A DNA stretch of 64,000 nucleotides from positions 3,162,001-3,226,000 of the forward strand of contig QUOL01000001.1 of assembly GCA_009761415.1 (NCBI GenBank), given 5' to 3'. Under the pieces are notes generated by a model. The model searched no databases. It saw only the letters and a program-made list of their open reading frames with translations, and was not told the DNA's origin. The number at the start of each line of letters is the position of its first letter. The stretch's first letter is position 1. This document shows, one piece after another, positions 34,378 to 46,107 of this stretch. This DNA comes from Sarcomyxa edulis. Its lineage: Eukaryota; Basidiomycota; Agaricomycetes; Agaricales; Mycenaceae. A program made the translations under genes and the position numbers.

Positions 34378-37300
34378 CTACTCCGCGAGGAACTGCAACA
34401 TGATTGTCAAAACAGAAAACATTATCCGACCGTCAGAAAAACGTACCGTTTCAGCCTCAGATTCCGAGATACTCGACAAGCCACCATACTCAGCTGCTTC
34501 TTTCTTGCTGATCAAACTCATAGCCCGGCCAAGCCTCTGGACCTGCACCCAAAGGTCCTTCGCACCTGAATGCGAATCACAGGTTTGCTTCAATTTTGGC
34601 AGAAATCTAGATGAAAAGTGAGCAAATATAGCCAAAGAAAAGCATCATGGCACTGCGTACTCATTCCAGGCGTCGACCTCATCCTCCTGATATATGAAAA
34701 TCAGAAACTGCCCACATCCGTGCAGTAAGATGAAGGCACACGTACTTTAACACAAACGTCTCTCATAGTCGTCAAACACTCGATCAATTCCTTCACGCGT
34801 TTCTCTCCAAATGGCTGCACCACTATTTCTCCAATAACATACCCAAGGTCCTCTACAGCTTTCGAGACCACATCACCCTGTGCGATATTCTTTTTGAAGT
34901 CAACCAGTGGGTACGTGGTTCCGATTATTCTGTCTGGAGCTCTACCAAGATCGATCTTGACTGGCGAGGGTGACCGATCAGGAGTGGGCAGGTCAGTTCG
35001 AGGTTTTTTTGAGGGACGCTCCTTATCGGACTCGTCTACCGCAGCTGCAGTGGGTTTCTTTTCCAGAAGCAAATCTTCATCGTCGGACTCGTCTTCGGTT
35101 TCACTGTCATCTTGAACCTTCTTTGGACTTGGCTTTCCCTTCGAGCTTCCTTCGACAACTTTGAGCAGAGACGTCGACTGAGACTGGGATTGAGACTGGG
35201 TACGCATGAGTGGCATTTTCTTATCAAGGAGAAGATCGTCGTCATCGTCATCGTCGTTGACGGCTTGTACGTGTCCGTCTTTTCGAGCTTTCGTAACTCT
35301 TTTAGGCACTTCAGGAATCCCATGCCAGTTAGAACGTCGTTGTAAGATACAGATTCGATACACGGTGGACGTATGCGTACCTTCCTTAACATTGAATGTC
35401 CTGATACAATCCACGATCTTGTCCTGTGCTTTCTTTACAACCTTCTTTGGAGGCTCGAAGAACTTCAATAATTCAGGATGTGGAGGTGGAAGAGGATTAG
35501 TGGATATGTCCGAAACGACTGCACAATGGAACATGGCCTGTTTCGTGCGGTGTAGAGCGGGGTTGTAAGAAAGTCGTGGATCGAACCAAGGGAGTCGGCT
35601 TCTGTAGAAAGGATATATGAGTTGCGCTGATTTCAGCATGAGAATGTGAGGGAGGTGAGTACCCATCCTCGTCCTTATCCCCTGCCGTCATCAGATCCAT
35701 CGCGTCTACGAATTTGTCCATTGCCACCATCTGAGTTGATGTGGGGATATAAGGGTGTTCAGTGATGACTTCCCCTTTCTTGGAGACTAGATTGGTCAGA
35801 GACGCGAACGTGTATTTCCGTACATCGTCCGCGAAGGGCATCTATAGAAGCATTATATGTTCAGAAGGGGTTCCGCGGTAAGACGATCCTCCACTTACCT
35901 GCGACCATAGTAAACAATCAACACCATCAAATTTACATGGACTCAGGACTCCCATTTTGGGGTCCATACCGTCCTTGGTCACCCATCGAGCGATGGCCAT
36001 ATCTCTCCGCTTCAGCATGCCCTGAACAATGGAAGAGAGGGCTACTTGATGCTCTGCGGAGGAAGGGTCTGCCCATACGTATTGGATTTCGGACATGGAG
36101 AGTTCGCGACGGAACTACAGAATCGTGGGTTCAAAAACGAAGACGAACGAATAGATGAGGGAGGGTGCTTACATTCTTGGCTTTGAAAAACCCTTCAAAG
36201 TCGATGCCCTTCTTTGTAGGTAGCTTTGGAAATTGACCGTCTGGACATGGTGCATATGTCGTTCCATATTTGAACCCTCGGATAAGTTGTTCTTTGTCGA
36301 TCTTCTCAACTGGTTTATGGGTGTCTTCGTCTTCGTCGACATCCATTTTCGTGTCATCTTCCTCTTTCTTCACGTCTTCCTCATCTTCATCCTCATCTCC
36401 GTTCCCAGCTTTGTCCAAAAAGTACTCGCTCTTCATCTTCAATTGCACAAATCCTATTTTGTCCTGATCGACAACCTCCACTTCACCATCTTCCTCAGAA
36501 AGTCTGATCCCGAACTTTTTCCAGCTCTTGGCTCGACTGACGGCAGTACATTTCGACGTTTTGACTGCAATTTCCAGCGCTTCATCTGCTCGAGTGTCGA
36601 CATCACCCAACCGAAGGACAGTAGGCATGAGAGTGGATTTGGTGATTTTGATATCAGGACGAGTAGTTTCCTGGAGTGCGAGTGCACACGTTCCAACAAT
36701 GCCATTGGTGAGTTTGGAGGTGAAAGTATGGAAGAATTCCTCGTTCGTGCGCTGCACGTAGACGATGTGAATACAGTAGTCTGAGAAAGCGACTTGAAGA
36801 GTCGCGACGTACTTTGATGTCAGACTTGTCTTCTTCATAATATGGAAGTTCTTCATCGTCAAAATCAACCCCTCTACGCAAGAACATGTAAATACTTTCG
36901 ACTTCCAAGATATGTGGGGGCGCTTACATGACGGTCAAACTCACGCCCAGCGAGTCCATTTTGTCGATTGTCGCCTCCCAGTCCTCAATTTCAATAGGAT
37001 TCTGGCCATCGGTGAGCAGGATGATTTTACGAGTCCAAGTTTTCTTGGCTCCGAGGTATTGGGTTTGTGTCTCGATGGCCACTATTAGCACGTCGATTGC
37101 TGTGTGGCCATACGTTAACGGGTCATGGTGATGAAGAAAGCATCATTATGTATGCACGTACGATCCCCAGTCACATTCGATGGCTCAAGAGCATCAATTC
37201 GGGCCAAAGTGTCCACGTTGGGTTGTGCGATCTTTATATACTCCTGGACATTCTCGTACCCTCCGTTCGCCTCGTTGATGACGTTCTTTGTTTCTGGAGT

Positions 37301-37684
37301 CATATGTCAGCATTCACCGCTTTGAAGTGGGAGTGCAAGGCTGTCTGACCTTCAGAGCCAAATACAATGACCCCACACTGATCTGTTTTTCGTCCATTGT
37401 ATATCTACACAAACATGATGAGCATGGAGACTCGGCATGAACTGTGAGCGGCATCACCATCTCCTGGATCTTCAGTTTCACAAACTGGAGCGACCACTCG
37501 AGATTGGTCATTTCCCTCGTTCTTTCCTCGCCATTGGGACCGGGCGGCAATTCGACGATTCGCGTGTCTCCCATGGACGAAGAGATGTCCACTAGGAACA
37601 TAGTCACGGTGTACTAGAAACCAATCTTTGAGTCTAGGTCAACGCGATAGAAGAATCACGTACGCCAGCTCTTTCTGCAGGCAT
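34378..37684 (-). CDS. KU80: Ku80 DNA end-binding protein (non-homologous end joining)
   Basis: Ku80 forms a ring with Ku70 on DNA double-strand ends, starts non-homologous end joining and protects telomeres. The first exon is short (MPAERAG at 37684). After an intron the von Willebrand A-like domain begins YTVTMFLVDISSSMGD. Further exons carry the VWA body, the beta-barrel DNA-binding core (about 36800-35700; FKYGTTYAPCPDG, CKFDGVDCLLWSQ, RRDMAIARWV) and an extended C-terminal region (35666-34378) with several acidic clusters and a helical end. A last intron with donor GTACGTTTTT is in frame either way, so the tail may be AETFLAE with the intron removed, or 19 residues longer if retained. 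Acidic insert DEDEDEEDVKKEEDD (about 36390) lies inside the core. The gene is divergent from the SNF2 gene. Confidence 0.91.
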
Positions 37685-37910
37685 GGTTGCTGGCCTCTAG
37701 GGGTCTGAGAGTTGAATGTCGAGCACAAGTCACAGTCGCGTAGAGGTCACGCCGCACAAGTCACGAAACGGAGCCGAAGCGGAGTCTATCGGAGTCTGAA
37801 GTGAAGCTGTGCGTTGTTTACCACGACCATCGACTCGACCATCACGTTCTCATTTGCAAAGTCTTTCGCGACTGCTTCAAGAGTCGCGTACTCTCGTTTG
37901 GTGGCACGAC
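37685..37910. promoter_or_regulatory. Short bidirectional promoter region KU80 / SNF2
   Basis: About 226 bases separate the two ATGs. The stretch has repeated GGAGTC/GAGTC motifs (near 37770-37800: CGGAGCC, CGGAGTC, CGGAGTC), which could bind a common factor; this is only a sequence observation. Confidence 0.5.
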
Positions 37911-40900
37911 ATGTTGTCGAACAACATGGCTCAGCAAAGACCTCAACAACAAATGCCTCAATCCATGCCAGATTTACAACAGATCATTCATGTAAGCAAA
38001 ACAACAATGACCATGTGCCACCCATATACTCATTGATATTCCGTCTAGCGTGTCAATTTCCTTAGAAAGAACCCCACAGAGCAGAAAGGTCCAGGTGAAT
38101 TGGAAAGTCTGCTCAAGTATATCCAGGCTGTGTCTCAGAGTCAACGTGAGTGCCATCAAAGCCACATTTTTACCATCTCACCTCGCCCATAGGACAAGCA
38201 TCGACTTCGAATTCAAACACACAACCTCAACCTCAATCGAACGGGCATGCGCCTTCTCCCGCTTCTATCCTTTCAGGCCCAGTCCCCCCTCCCCAACAAT
38301 TCCCCCCCACATCTCAGACACCTGTCTCCTTTACCGGGGACCAAATCAATGCCCTCCGAGCACAAATCCATGCTTTCAAACTCATCTCTCGTGGGCTCCC
38401 AGTCCCAGAAGTCCTTTTACAGGCCATTCGTGTCCCAAACACAGCCGTTCCAGACCTAGAAAAACTCATCCAGCCTGCAGATATCCCTTCCCGAATAGTC
38501 GACAGTGCCGTCAAGGTTCAGAAAGGAGCAGAGGCTACCGCAGAGGACGTCAAGTCTGAGGATGCCATGCAAGATGTGGATATGCCCAAAGGACCTTTCT
38601 TAGAAGACAACGTGAACTCTGGGATATACCCATACAATGCCTATCGTCACCCATTCACGCATCTCAAACGACCTACCGATGCTGACTCAACCCTCTTTGC
38701 CACTCGACTACAACGACTCCTCATACCCACTATCATGCCCGCTGGACTCGATGCACATCAGATCATCAACGAACGTGATCGAGTAGTCGAATCCCGGATG
38801 CAGCAACGCATCCGGGAACTCGAAGCCCTACCAACTACTATGGGTGACGGGGGGTTCGAAAACATTTTTGACGACAGCAATACAGACAAAGAGAATGACA
38901 ACATGTTCGCTCCACCTCCCCAAGATCAACAAAGCGCCCTCATCGCCCACCCCAGTACAAACGCTCATGGCAAGCTCCGTGCCATGATAGAGCTAAAAGC
39001 ACTGAAGCTGATCGATAAACAACGCTCTCTCCGTGCATTGGTCGCTGAACGTCTTACCCACGGTTCTCTTCTTCCCTTAAACCGAGTTGACTTCCGCCGC
39101 CCTCGTAAAATCACTATCCGAGATGCCCGCATGACCGAACAACTCGAGCGCAAACAACGTATCGACCGTGAACGTCGTGCCAAATCCAAACACGTCGAGC
39201 AGTTGAACATCATATGTGCTCATGGCCGAGATGTTATCGCTACCAACCGCGCTGCCCAGGATCGTGTAATGAGGCTCGGAAGGTCTGTCCTGAACTATCA
39301 TATCCAGACAGAGAAGGAGGAAGCCAAACGCATTGAGAGGCTTGCCAAGGAGCGTCTGAAAGCGCTCAAAAACGACGATGAAGATGCCTACAGGAAATTG
39401 GTCGACACCGCCAAAGATACTCGTATCACCCATCTGTTGCGGCAGACGGATTCTTATTTGGAATCGTTGGCGCAAGCAGTCGTTGCACAGCAGAATGAGA
39501 GTGGTCCAGCTGATAGCATGGGTGCGCATTATGAGATTGAGGAGGGTCCTGCGAGCGAGACGACGTTTGGAGCCAAGATCGCCGCGGATGATGTGGTGGG
39601 CGATAAAACCAAGATCGATTATTATGCGGTCGCCCATCGGATCTCAGAGAAGGTTACGAGACAGCCTTCGTTGCTTGTTGGAGGGACGTTGAAGGACTAC
39701 CAGATCAAAGGATTGCAGTGGATGGTGAGCTTGTATAATAACAGGTTGAACGGAATTTTAGCGGATGAGATGGTGTGTCCTTCCCATTTCTCTCAATTCT
39801 ATAGTCTTTGATACTTATACTGCTCTATCTAGGGTCTCGGTAAAACGATCCAAACAATATCGCTGATAACCTTCCTCATCGAGTCCAAGAAACAACGAGG
39901 GCCTTACCTGGTCATCGTCCCGTTGTCCACCATGACCAATTGGTCTGGAGAGTTCGCGAAATGGGCTCCAGCGGTCAAGACAGTGGCGTACAAGGGAAAC
40001 CCCGCACAACGTCGTGTGCTGCAGAATGATCTGAGAGTGGGGCAGTTTCAAGTGCTGCTGACGACGTACGAGTATATCATCAAGGATCGACCCCACTTGT
40101 GTAAGATCAAGTGGGTCCATATGATCATCGGTGAGCATAAACGGAATATGCACTCGATGAAATGATGGATTTCTGATGTTTTTTTCTCCGCAGATGAGGG
40201 TCATCGTATGAAGAATACCCAGAGTAAACTCACGCAAACCCTGACGACATACTACCACTCCCGATACCGGCTTCTTCTCACAGGAACTCCCCTCCAGAAC
40301 AACCTCCCAGAGCTCTGGTCGCTGCTCAACTTCGTCCTTCCCAAGATCTTCAACTCCGTCAAATCATTCGACGAGTGGTTCAACACTCCCTTTGCTAATT
40401 CCGGCACTGGAGACAAGATCGAATTGAACGAAGAAGAAGCTTTGCTGATCATCCGGCGCTTGCACAAGGTGCTCCGACCTTTCTTGTTGAGGAGGTTGAA
40501 GAAGGATGTGGAGAGTGAACTGCCAGATAAGGTGGAGAAGGTGATCAAGGTTAGGATGAGCGCGTTGCAGAGTCAGCTTTACAAGCAGATGAAGAAGCAC
40601 AAGATGATTGCTGATGGTACAGATGGAAAAGGGTGCGTATCCCTTTCTTGTTACATCGTCGATTGCATAACTGATTATATCTTTCTACTTACAGGAAATC
40701 TGGCGGTGTCAAAGGTCTCAGTAACGAGCTGATGCAACTGAGGAAGATTTGCCAGCATCCTTTCTTGTTCGAAAGTGTAGAAGACAAGATCAGTCCCAGT
40801 GGATTCATCGACGAGAAGATCGTACGAACGTCCGGGAAACTCGAGCTTTTGAACCGTATCCTCCCCAAGCTCTTCTCTACCGGCCACAGAGTGAGTCTAA

Positions 40901-43058
40901 TAAGCTTCCCTCGCAACATATCACTCACGTGCATCCATCTTTTAGGTACTCATCTTCTTCCAGATGACCAAAGTGATGGATATCATGGAGGACTTTTTGA
41001 AGATGATGGGATGGAGATACCTTCGACTCGATGGTGGGACCAAGACGGAAGAACGTGCTTCTTACGTCCAGTTGTTCAATGCCAAAGATTCTGAGTATAA
41101 GGTCTTCATCCTGTCGACTAGGGCTGGTGGTCTTGGATTAAATTTGCAGACTGCTGATACTGTTATCATGTACGTCTAGTCTTTTCTGTTGTTTTCTCTC
41201 TTTCTAGTTTACTGATACACGTTGGTGTATATAGCTTCGACAGTGATTGGTGAGTCGCACGGGACACTCGTTTCTCACTTTGGACATGGCAGACTAACCG
41301 TTTATCCCTTCAGGAATCCTCATGCTGATCTCCAAGCACAAGATCGTGCGCATCGAATCGGACAGACTAACGCTGTACTCATCCTCCGATTCATCACGGA
41401 GAAGAGTGTCGAAGAAGCCATGTATCAGCGCGCTCGATACAAGCTTGATATCGACGACAAGGTCATTCAAGCTGGTCGTTTCGATAACAAGTCTACGCAG
41501 GAAGAACAGGAGGAGTTCTTAGTGAGTCTCCATCCATCCTTTTCTCCCCAACCGTTTGACAAGTATTGATGCTGACTTGCCGTACCACAGCGATCCATCC
41601 TCGAAGCCGACCAAGAAGAAGAGAACGAAGAAGCAGGCGACATGAACGACGACGAACTCAACGAGCTCATCTCCCGCTCCGAAGAAGAAAACGCGCGGTT
41701 CCGCGAGCTCGACATTCAACGAGAACGCGAGGCGATGGAATCGTGGCGCGCACAGGGTAATCGCGGGAAACCACCGTTGCCTTTGATGCAGCTTGAGGAG
41801 CTACCGGAGTGTTATCAGAAGGATCAGCCGTTTGAGGTTAAGGAGGTTGATGAGAGTATGGAGGGGAGGGGGCAGAGACGGAGGAATATCGTTAGTTATA
41901 ATGATGGGCTTAGTGATGAGGCGTGGGCTATTGTGAGTTTGCGCATCCTCTCTCTCGTTACTGTCTTGGATCTCACAAAACGATTGTTCTGGATAGGCCC
42001 TGGAGGAAGGCGAAGACATCGACGACATCACAGAACGCGCGCGAGACAAGAAAGAACGACGCGCGACGAACAAACTCATGAAAGACACCGATGCGTCTGC
42101 ACGGGGTACACCCGCTTCTGATGTTGATTCTCGTGGTCGGAAGGGGAATAAGAAGGGGAAGAGTAAGATGAACATGAACGCGCCGGAGTATGATCCTACT
42201 CCCACTCCCAATGGGAATGGGAGTGGGAATGGGAAGAGGAAGAGGGGGTTGAAGTCGATGAGTGTGACGCCGTCGGTTAATGATGAGGATGATGAGGATC
42301 GTGATTTGGTATGTCCCCCCTTCCCCCCCTCCCCTCCTCCCATCTCTTCGTTGTTCGGTGTGACTGACAAATACGGATGGAACGAACAGAAACGACGCAA
42401 GATGACGAAACAGGGCAACAGCAACGACGTATCACCCGCCGTACGAGATAAGATGAAGAAAGCCTTCGCCGAATGCTACCGTTCCGTCCTCGCATGCGAA
42501 GACGAAACAGGCCGAAAACGATGTGAACTATTCCGCGAGCTTCCCGACAGACGGGACTACCCCGACTACTACCAACTAATAACGCACCCCATCGCCCTCT
42601 CCCACCTGCGCAAACGCGCCCAAGGGAACTACTACAAATCCGTCACAGCCTACCGCGATGAGTGGAAACTCATGTTTAATAATGCGAGGACGTATAATCA
42701 GGAGGGGTCGTGGGTTTATATTGATGCGGAGGAGATGGAGAAGGTGTTTGATGCGGCGTTTGAGAGGGTTGTGGGGGGGAGTGGGTTGCCTGGGGCGGGG
42801 CAGGTGGGTGGGGGAGGTGGTGGGAGTGGTGGTGTGGGTGGAGGAGGGAGTGGTGGGGCAGGGGGCAGTGGGGGAAATGGAGGGAATGGGGGTGGGGGAG
42901 GGGTTGGGGGCAGTACGGGGAGTTACGATTCGGCGTTGACGCCTATGGAGGATGATGATCGTCCGCCTACGATGGCAGCGACGAGTAGGGGGAGGAGTGC
43001 GGGGAGGAAACAGATTATTAGTGAGGATGAGTATTTGACGCCGAGTGATGATGAGTGA
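37911..43058 (+). CDS. SWI/SNF-RSC chromatin remodelling ATPase (Sth1/Snf2)
   Basis: ATP-driven nucleosome remodeller of the SWI/SNF or RSC complex. In order: a Gln-rich start ([14 protein letters not shown]), a QLQ-type motif ([20 protein letters not shown], about 38325), an HSA helical region rich in Arg/Lys (about 38980-39350), the SNF2 helicase with ILADEM-GLGKTIQ across an intron (Walker A, about 39770-39850), [10 protein letters not shown] (Walker B, about 40130-40215) and [11 protein letters not shown], the second RecA lobe ending in [25 protein letters not shown], a SnAC-like segment (about 41600-42000), a lysine-rich linker and a C-terminal bromodomain (about 42430-42770) with [11 protein letters not shown], whose Asn reads acetyl-lysine. 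Then comes a poly-Gly/Ser tract (42780-42915). All ATPase motifs are intact. The start could instead be the in-frame ATG at 37926 (MAQQ). Whether it is Sth1 or Snf2 cannot be decided by eye. Confidence 0.94.
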
Positions 43059-43522
43059 ATGAGTTCCAGGAGGGGGTCTTGCATTTCATTCCTCATTTGC
43101 GCTTTCGAGCTCTTGCGGCACTAGTACTCTGCTCTTCTCACTTCTTACACCTGCACTCTGTTCCGTTTCTGCTTACACCCCACCTATACGTATATGTTTT
43201 TGATCGATCGATTGTAGCGGCTTTTGTGTAATTTTCTGAATTTTATCTTCTGTACGATTGGACTACTTTGCGGGTATACATAGCTATATCTTATAAGTAC
43301 CATTTCTCCAACTCCAACAACAAATTGGTCTCTAAATTCAGATTCTACAACAAATTAGATCTCGAAAGGAATATAGAATGATATGATGTTATTGAGAGCT
43401 GTAAATTGGGAGAGGTTGGGGTGGACTCACTGGACGATTTAGTTATTCTAGATTTCTAAGGGTATGGGTATCCTTGAAGCTTTTGTGTCAATAGATATCT
43501 AGACCAGAAGATAGTAAGTACC
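43059..43522. other. Convergent 3' intergenic region
   Basis: Between the stop codons of the SNF2 gene and the F-box-like gene. AT-rich and pyrimidine-rich, no open frame of note; likely both 3' untranslated regions. Confidence 0.5.
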
Positions 43523-44413
43523 TCATCGGAGTCTGAGCATCTGCTCAGCAGCAACCCCCTCCGCCCGCTCCCACTCCTCCCACGAATGCCTCAACCAATC
43601 CTCCCTCCCCTCCAACTGCCCATCATCCGTATGCAATACCACAATCCGCGGATCCGTCAGCTTCGCTCTTATCAGCTGCTCCCGAATGGCAGCAACGGAT
43701 TCATCACGATCGGGGGTCCGCATGTGGAGTACCATAACCCTCAGGAGACGACAAGTATCTAGAGCGGTAGAAATCACGCGTACGGACGTATCATCCCATT
43801 CTTCGAGAGCCCAAGTCATGATGGAGAGGTGTGTCAGGGAGGGGAGGAGCCCAAAGCGGAATGTGGGCCATGCGGTTGGGTAATCTAGGATTTCGAGGTG
43901 TGTTACGTTTTGGAAGGGGGGGAGTGTGAAGTACGCCGCTGGTGGGAATCCTTTCATGTTTTGGAGGTTCGCGTGGATACGTTCGAGGCGTGTATTCGAA
44001 AGGGAGGAGAGGGGGATGTCCCCGTTGTGCAGGTCGAAGAGGTTGACGATGCCGGTGCATGTTGAGAGGATGCGGGATTTGGCGGAGGGGAGGGTTGAGA
44101 ATATGAAGAGGACGGATTTGACGTGGTTTGCGAAGAAGTGGGGGGGTTTGGTGTGGGAGTCGAGGGTGCGGAGGAATTTGGATATGGTGGGTTCTTGGGA
44201 GAATTTGATGGTGCGGTAGAGGAGTGGTTCGAGCCTGCGGTTGCATGCAGCGTAAATCAATTGTACGGTTAGATAGCAGGCGTTGGGGGGTACTTGCCAG
44301 ATTTGTGCTCGACGCGCTACGAGGATGAGATGGAGCATGTCTGATTTGTTCTGTTCTGCTGCGATGGTGAAGATGTAGGATTCGAGCTCGGAGGGTAGGA
44401 GTCGACCTCCCAT
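43523..44413 (-). CDS. F-box-like protein of the basidiomycete type (296 aa)
   Basis: The start MGGRLLPSELESYIFTIAAE is followed by LVARRAQIWQVP...EPLLYRTI, a pattern seen in many mushroom F-box-like proteins (LPxELExxIF ... LVAxRVxxW ... PLLYRxI). The remainder contains LRR-like segments (LTHLSIMTWALEEWDD, CRLLRVMVLHM). No other domain is seen. It may act as substrate adaptor, but the motif is a shortened F-box and the protein has no known partner. The frame is open upstream as far as about 44482 (SIKTLFLVLDVLKHTLA precedes the ATG), so an additional upstream exon is possible. The strand composition changes sharply within this gene (C-rich before, G-rich after about 43790 on the plus strand). 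Confidence 0.7.
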   Translation of the reverse strand: MGGRLLPSELESYIFTIAAEQNKSDMLHLILVARRAQIWQVPPNACYLTVQLIYAACNRRLEPLLYRTIKFSQEPTISKFLRTLDSHTKPPHFFANHVKSVLFIFSTLPSAKSRILSTCTGIVNLFDLHNGDIPLSSLSNTRLERIHANLQNMKGFPPAAYFTLPPFQNVTHLEILDYPTAWPTFRFGLLPSLTHLSIMTWALEEWDDTSVRVISTALDTCRLLRVMVLHMRTPDRDESVAAIREQLIRAKLTDPRIVVLHTDDGQLEGREDWLRHSWEEWERAEGVAAEQMLRLR

Positions 44414-44659
44414 CGCCAGGGTGTGCTTGAGGACGTCGAGGACCAGGAACAGGGTCTTGATTGATCGGACGTCGAGATGGAAGTCGGTCCGTCATCCGCA
44501 CCCGTCGGCTGCCCCGGGGTCTTACTTATAGCTTTTGTTGTGACACTCCGAGTCCTCGTCAACCGCGACCACCTGTACTTGGTCGCGTCAAAGGGTGTAT
44601 TCCACAGCGCTCTCGACATGGAGACTAGTACTCGAGCTTCTTCTCTCTTCTATCAGCAC

Positions 44660-44664
44660 ACGCT
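44660..44664. repeat. Target-site duplication, left copy (ACGCT)
   Basis: Five bases immediately left of the left LTR, repeated exactly to the right of the other LTR at 46250-46254. Five-base duplications are usual for LTR retrotransposon integration. Confidence 0.85.
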
Positions 44665-44789
44665 TATTGGAGAAGACAACACGATGAATGAGATTAAGAA
44701 TAGGAGAAACTACGACAGGTGGCCAAAAGTGTTTGTGCGTATGTACGATGTGGCTGGACGGTCACGCAACACCGGAATATATCCCAATA
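44665..44789 (-). repeat. 3' LTR of the Gag-only element
   Basis: 125 bp, identical to the copy at 46125-46249 by base-by-base reading. On the minus strand it begins TATTGGGATATATT and ends TCTCCAATA, so the ends form the inverted pair TATTGG/CCAATA. Copia-like LTRs more often have TGTTGG...CCAACA. Confidence 0.92.
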
Positions 44790-44800
44790 CACCCCCTTTG
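44790..44800 (-). other. Polypurine tract of the Gag-only element
   Basis: The minus strand reads CAAAGGGGGTG directly before the 3' LTR. This is the position and composition of a plus-strand primer (polypurine tract). It begins 9 bases after the gag stop codon. Confidence 0.8.
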
Positions 44801-44809
44801 CGTGAACCG

Positions 44810-45931
44810 TCAGAAATAAGTAAATCCATCGGAAGACGATACCTTGAGTTTCTTCTTTCCTCTCCTTGTCCTAACCTTTTCTTTCTCACACCCCCTCAAT
44901 CCTTGCACCCCCTGATTCCCGAAACCCACGTACCCGGATGACGCAGGATAGCCGGTAAGGCCAGAAGGGTAATCGGACATGTCGTCGAGCGAAGCGAGCG
45001 CGACACTAGACGTGGCGGTTTCACCGGAATCGACGAAGAGCGACGCGTTGAGGGCGAACTGGTAGTCGTCACTAACCGGACCGTCCTCGAAAGCGGCGCC
45101 TGCATGCAAAATCTTTTCCTTCACCTCTTTGGGCATATCAGCAACGCACCTCGCAGCTTGATGGTTCGGTCGTCCACACCGGAAGCAAACCCCATCCTGA
45201 GCCTGAGAATTCCCCCAGTCGAATTCAGCCCTTTCTCTATCACCCCCTCTCCTCCCTCTCCCCCTTCCTCCAACATAAAACGCTTCATTCCGAGCCTCTC
45301 CCTCCCCCTCTTCCTTCACCTCCTCCTTCACCTCCACCTCTGCAGTATGAACGGTCTTCTCGTTGACCTCGAACTCCTTGACCATGGAGAAAATGGTAGC
45401 GAGCGAAGGAGCGTTTTCACGAGCGATGATGGAGGAACGGACAGGGGCAAAAGATGGGTGGAGTCGAAGAAGAATGAGATCGGATACCTCGTCGTCGCCA
45501 GGCTTGTGTTTGATCTCGGAGAGCTGTCGAACGACGGACTGGATCGAACTGAGAAAGACAGTGACCGGTTTGGCGGGGTCGTGACGGATCGAGTAGAACT
45601 GGTTTCGAAGAGCGAGACGAGCAGCGGGGTTGTCCTTCTGATATTCGGCAACGAGGAGCTTCCAAGCCGCATTGCCGGATGACGACTCCATGATGATTTC
45701 ACGGACATTAGGGTCGATGAGGAAGTAGAGAAGTGAATACGCGCGTTTATCCTTCCTCTCCCATGATGCTGCCTCTAACGGATCACTAGGACTGGCAGTG
45801 GTAGCCGAAACGACGTCCCAGAGTGACTCGAGCTGGAAATAAGCTTCGGCGTCCTTTTTGAAGCTAAACCAGTTGGTGCCGTCGAATTTGGGGATATGGA
45901 TATAAACGGATGAGATGCCGGTCGTAGACAT
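44810..45931 (-). CDS. Copia-type Gag protein (373 aa) of the non-autonomous element
   Basis: Nucleocapsid-like protein that would form the particle and bind element RNA. The N-terminal region (FDGTNWFSFKKDAEAYFQLE..LWDVV, A..LL.FLIDPNV...I) matches the UBN2/copia Gag fold. The zinc knuckle CFRCGRPNHQAARC (C-x2-C-x4-H-x4-C) lies at about residue 250, preceded by an Arg/Gly-rich stretch. Further down is FVDSGETAT, reminiscent of the DSG start of a copia protease, which could be the remnant of a longer polyprotein. The frame then ends at 44810. There is no reverse transcriptase or integrase, so replication would need help from another element. Confidence 0.88.
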   Translation of the reverse strand: MSTTGISSVYIHIPKFDGTNWFSFKKDAEAYFQLESLWDVVSATTASPSDPLEAASWERKDKRAYSLLYFLIDPNVREIIMESSSGNAAWKLLVAEYQKDNPAARLALRNQFYSIRHDPAKPVTVFLSSIQSVVRQLSEIKHKPGDDEVSDLILLRLHPSFAPVRSSIIARENAPSLATIFSMVKEFEVNEKTVHTAEVEVKEEVKEEGEGEARNEAFYVGGRGRGRRGGDRERAEFDWGNSQAQDGVCFRCGRPNHQAARCVADMPKEVKEKILHAGAAFEDGPVSDDYQFALNASLFVDSGETATSSVALASLDDMSDYPSGLTGYPASSGYVGFGNQGVQGLRGCEKEKVRTRRGKKKLKVSSSDGFTYF

Positions 45932-46060
45932 GGTAGGAATAGATAGGAGAAGTTAGGAAAAGAGATGGTGGTTGGATGGTTTCCAGATGTAGCGATGTTG
46001 GGGAACACAAAGTAAGCTCTGACCTTGGTGTAGGGAGCACGATGGTTCAGCCCAGATAGT

Positions 46061-46101
46061 AGACACAGATGATCACAGATAAACACAGAATAGACACAGA
46101 T
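46061..46101 (-). repeat. Phased TCTGTG motifs in the element's leader
   Basis: The minus strand carries four TCTGTG copies spaced 10-11 bases apart (plus-strand CACAGA at 46064, 46074, 46084, 46095), between the primer-binding site and the gag start. This could be part of an RNA packaging or promoter element; no function is shown. Confidence 0.5.
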
Positions 46102-46107
46102 GGGAAA

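Noticed and set aside
44477..44941. Open frame running from host DNA into the left LTR, suggesting a gene interrupted by the retroelement
   Set aside because: In the sequence without the insertion the frame meets TAG within five codons of the target site, so no interrupted coding sequence is supported.
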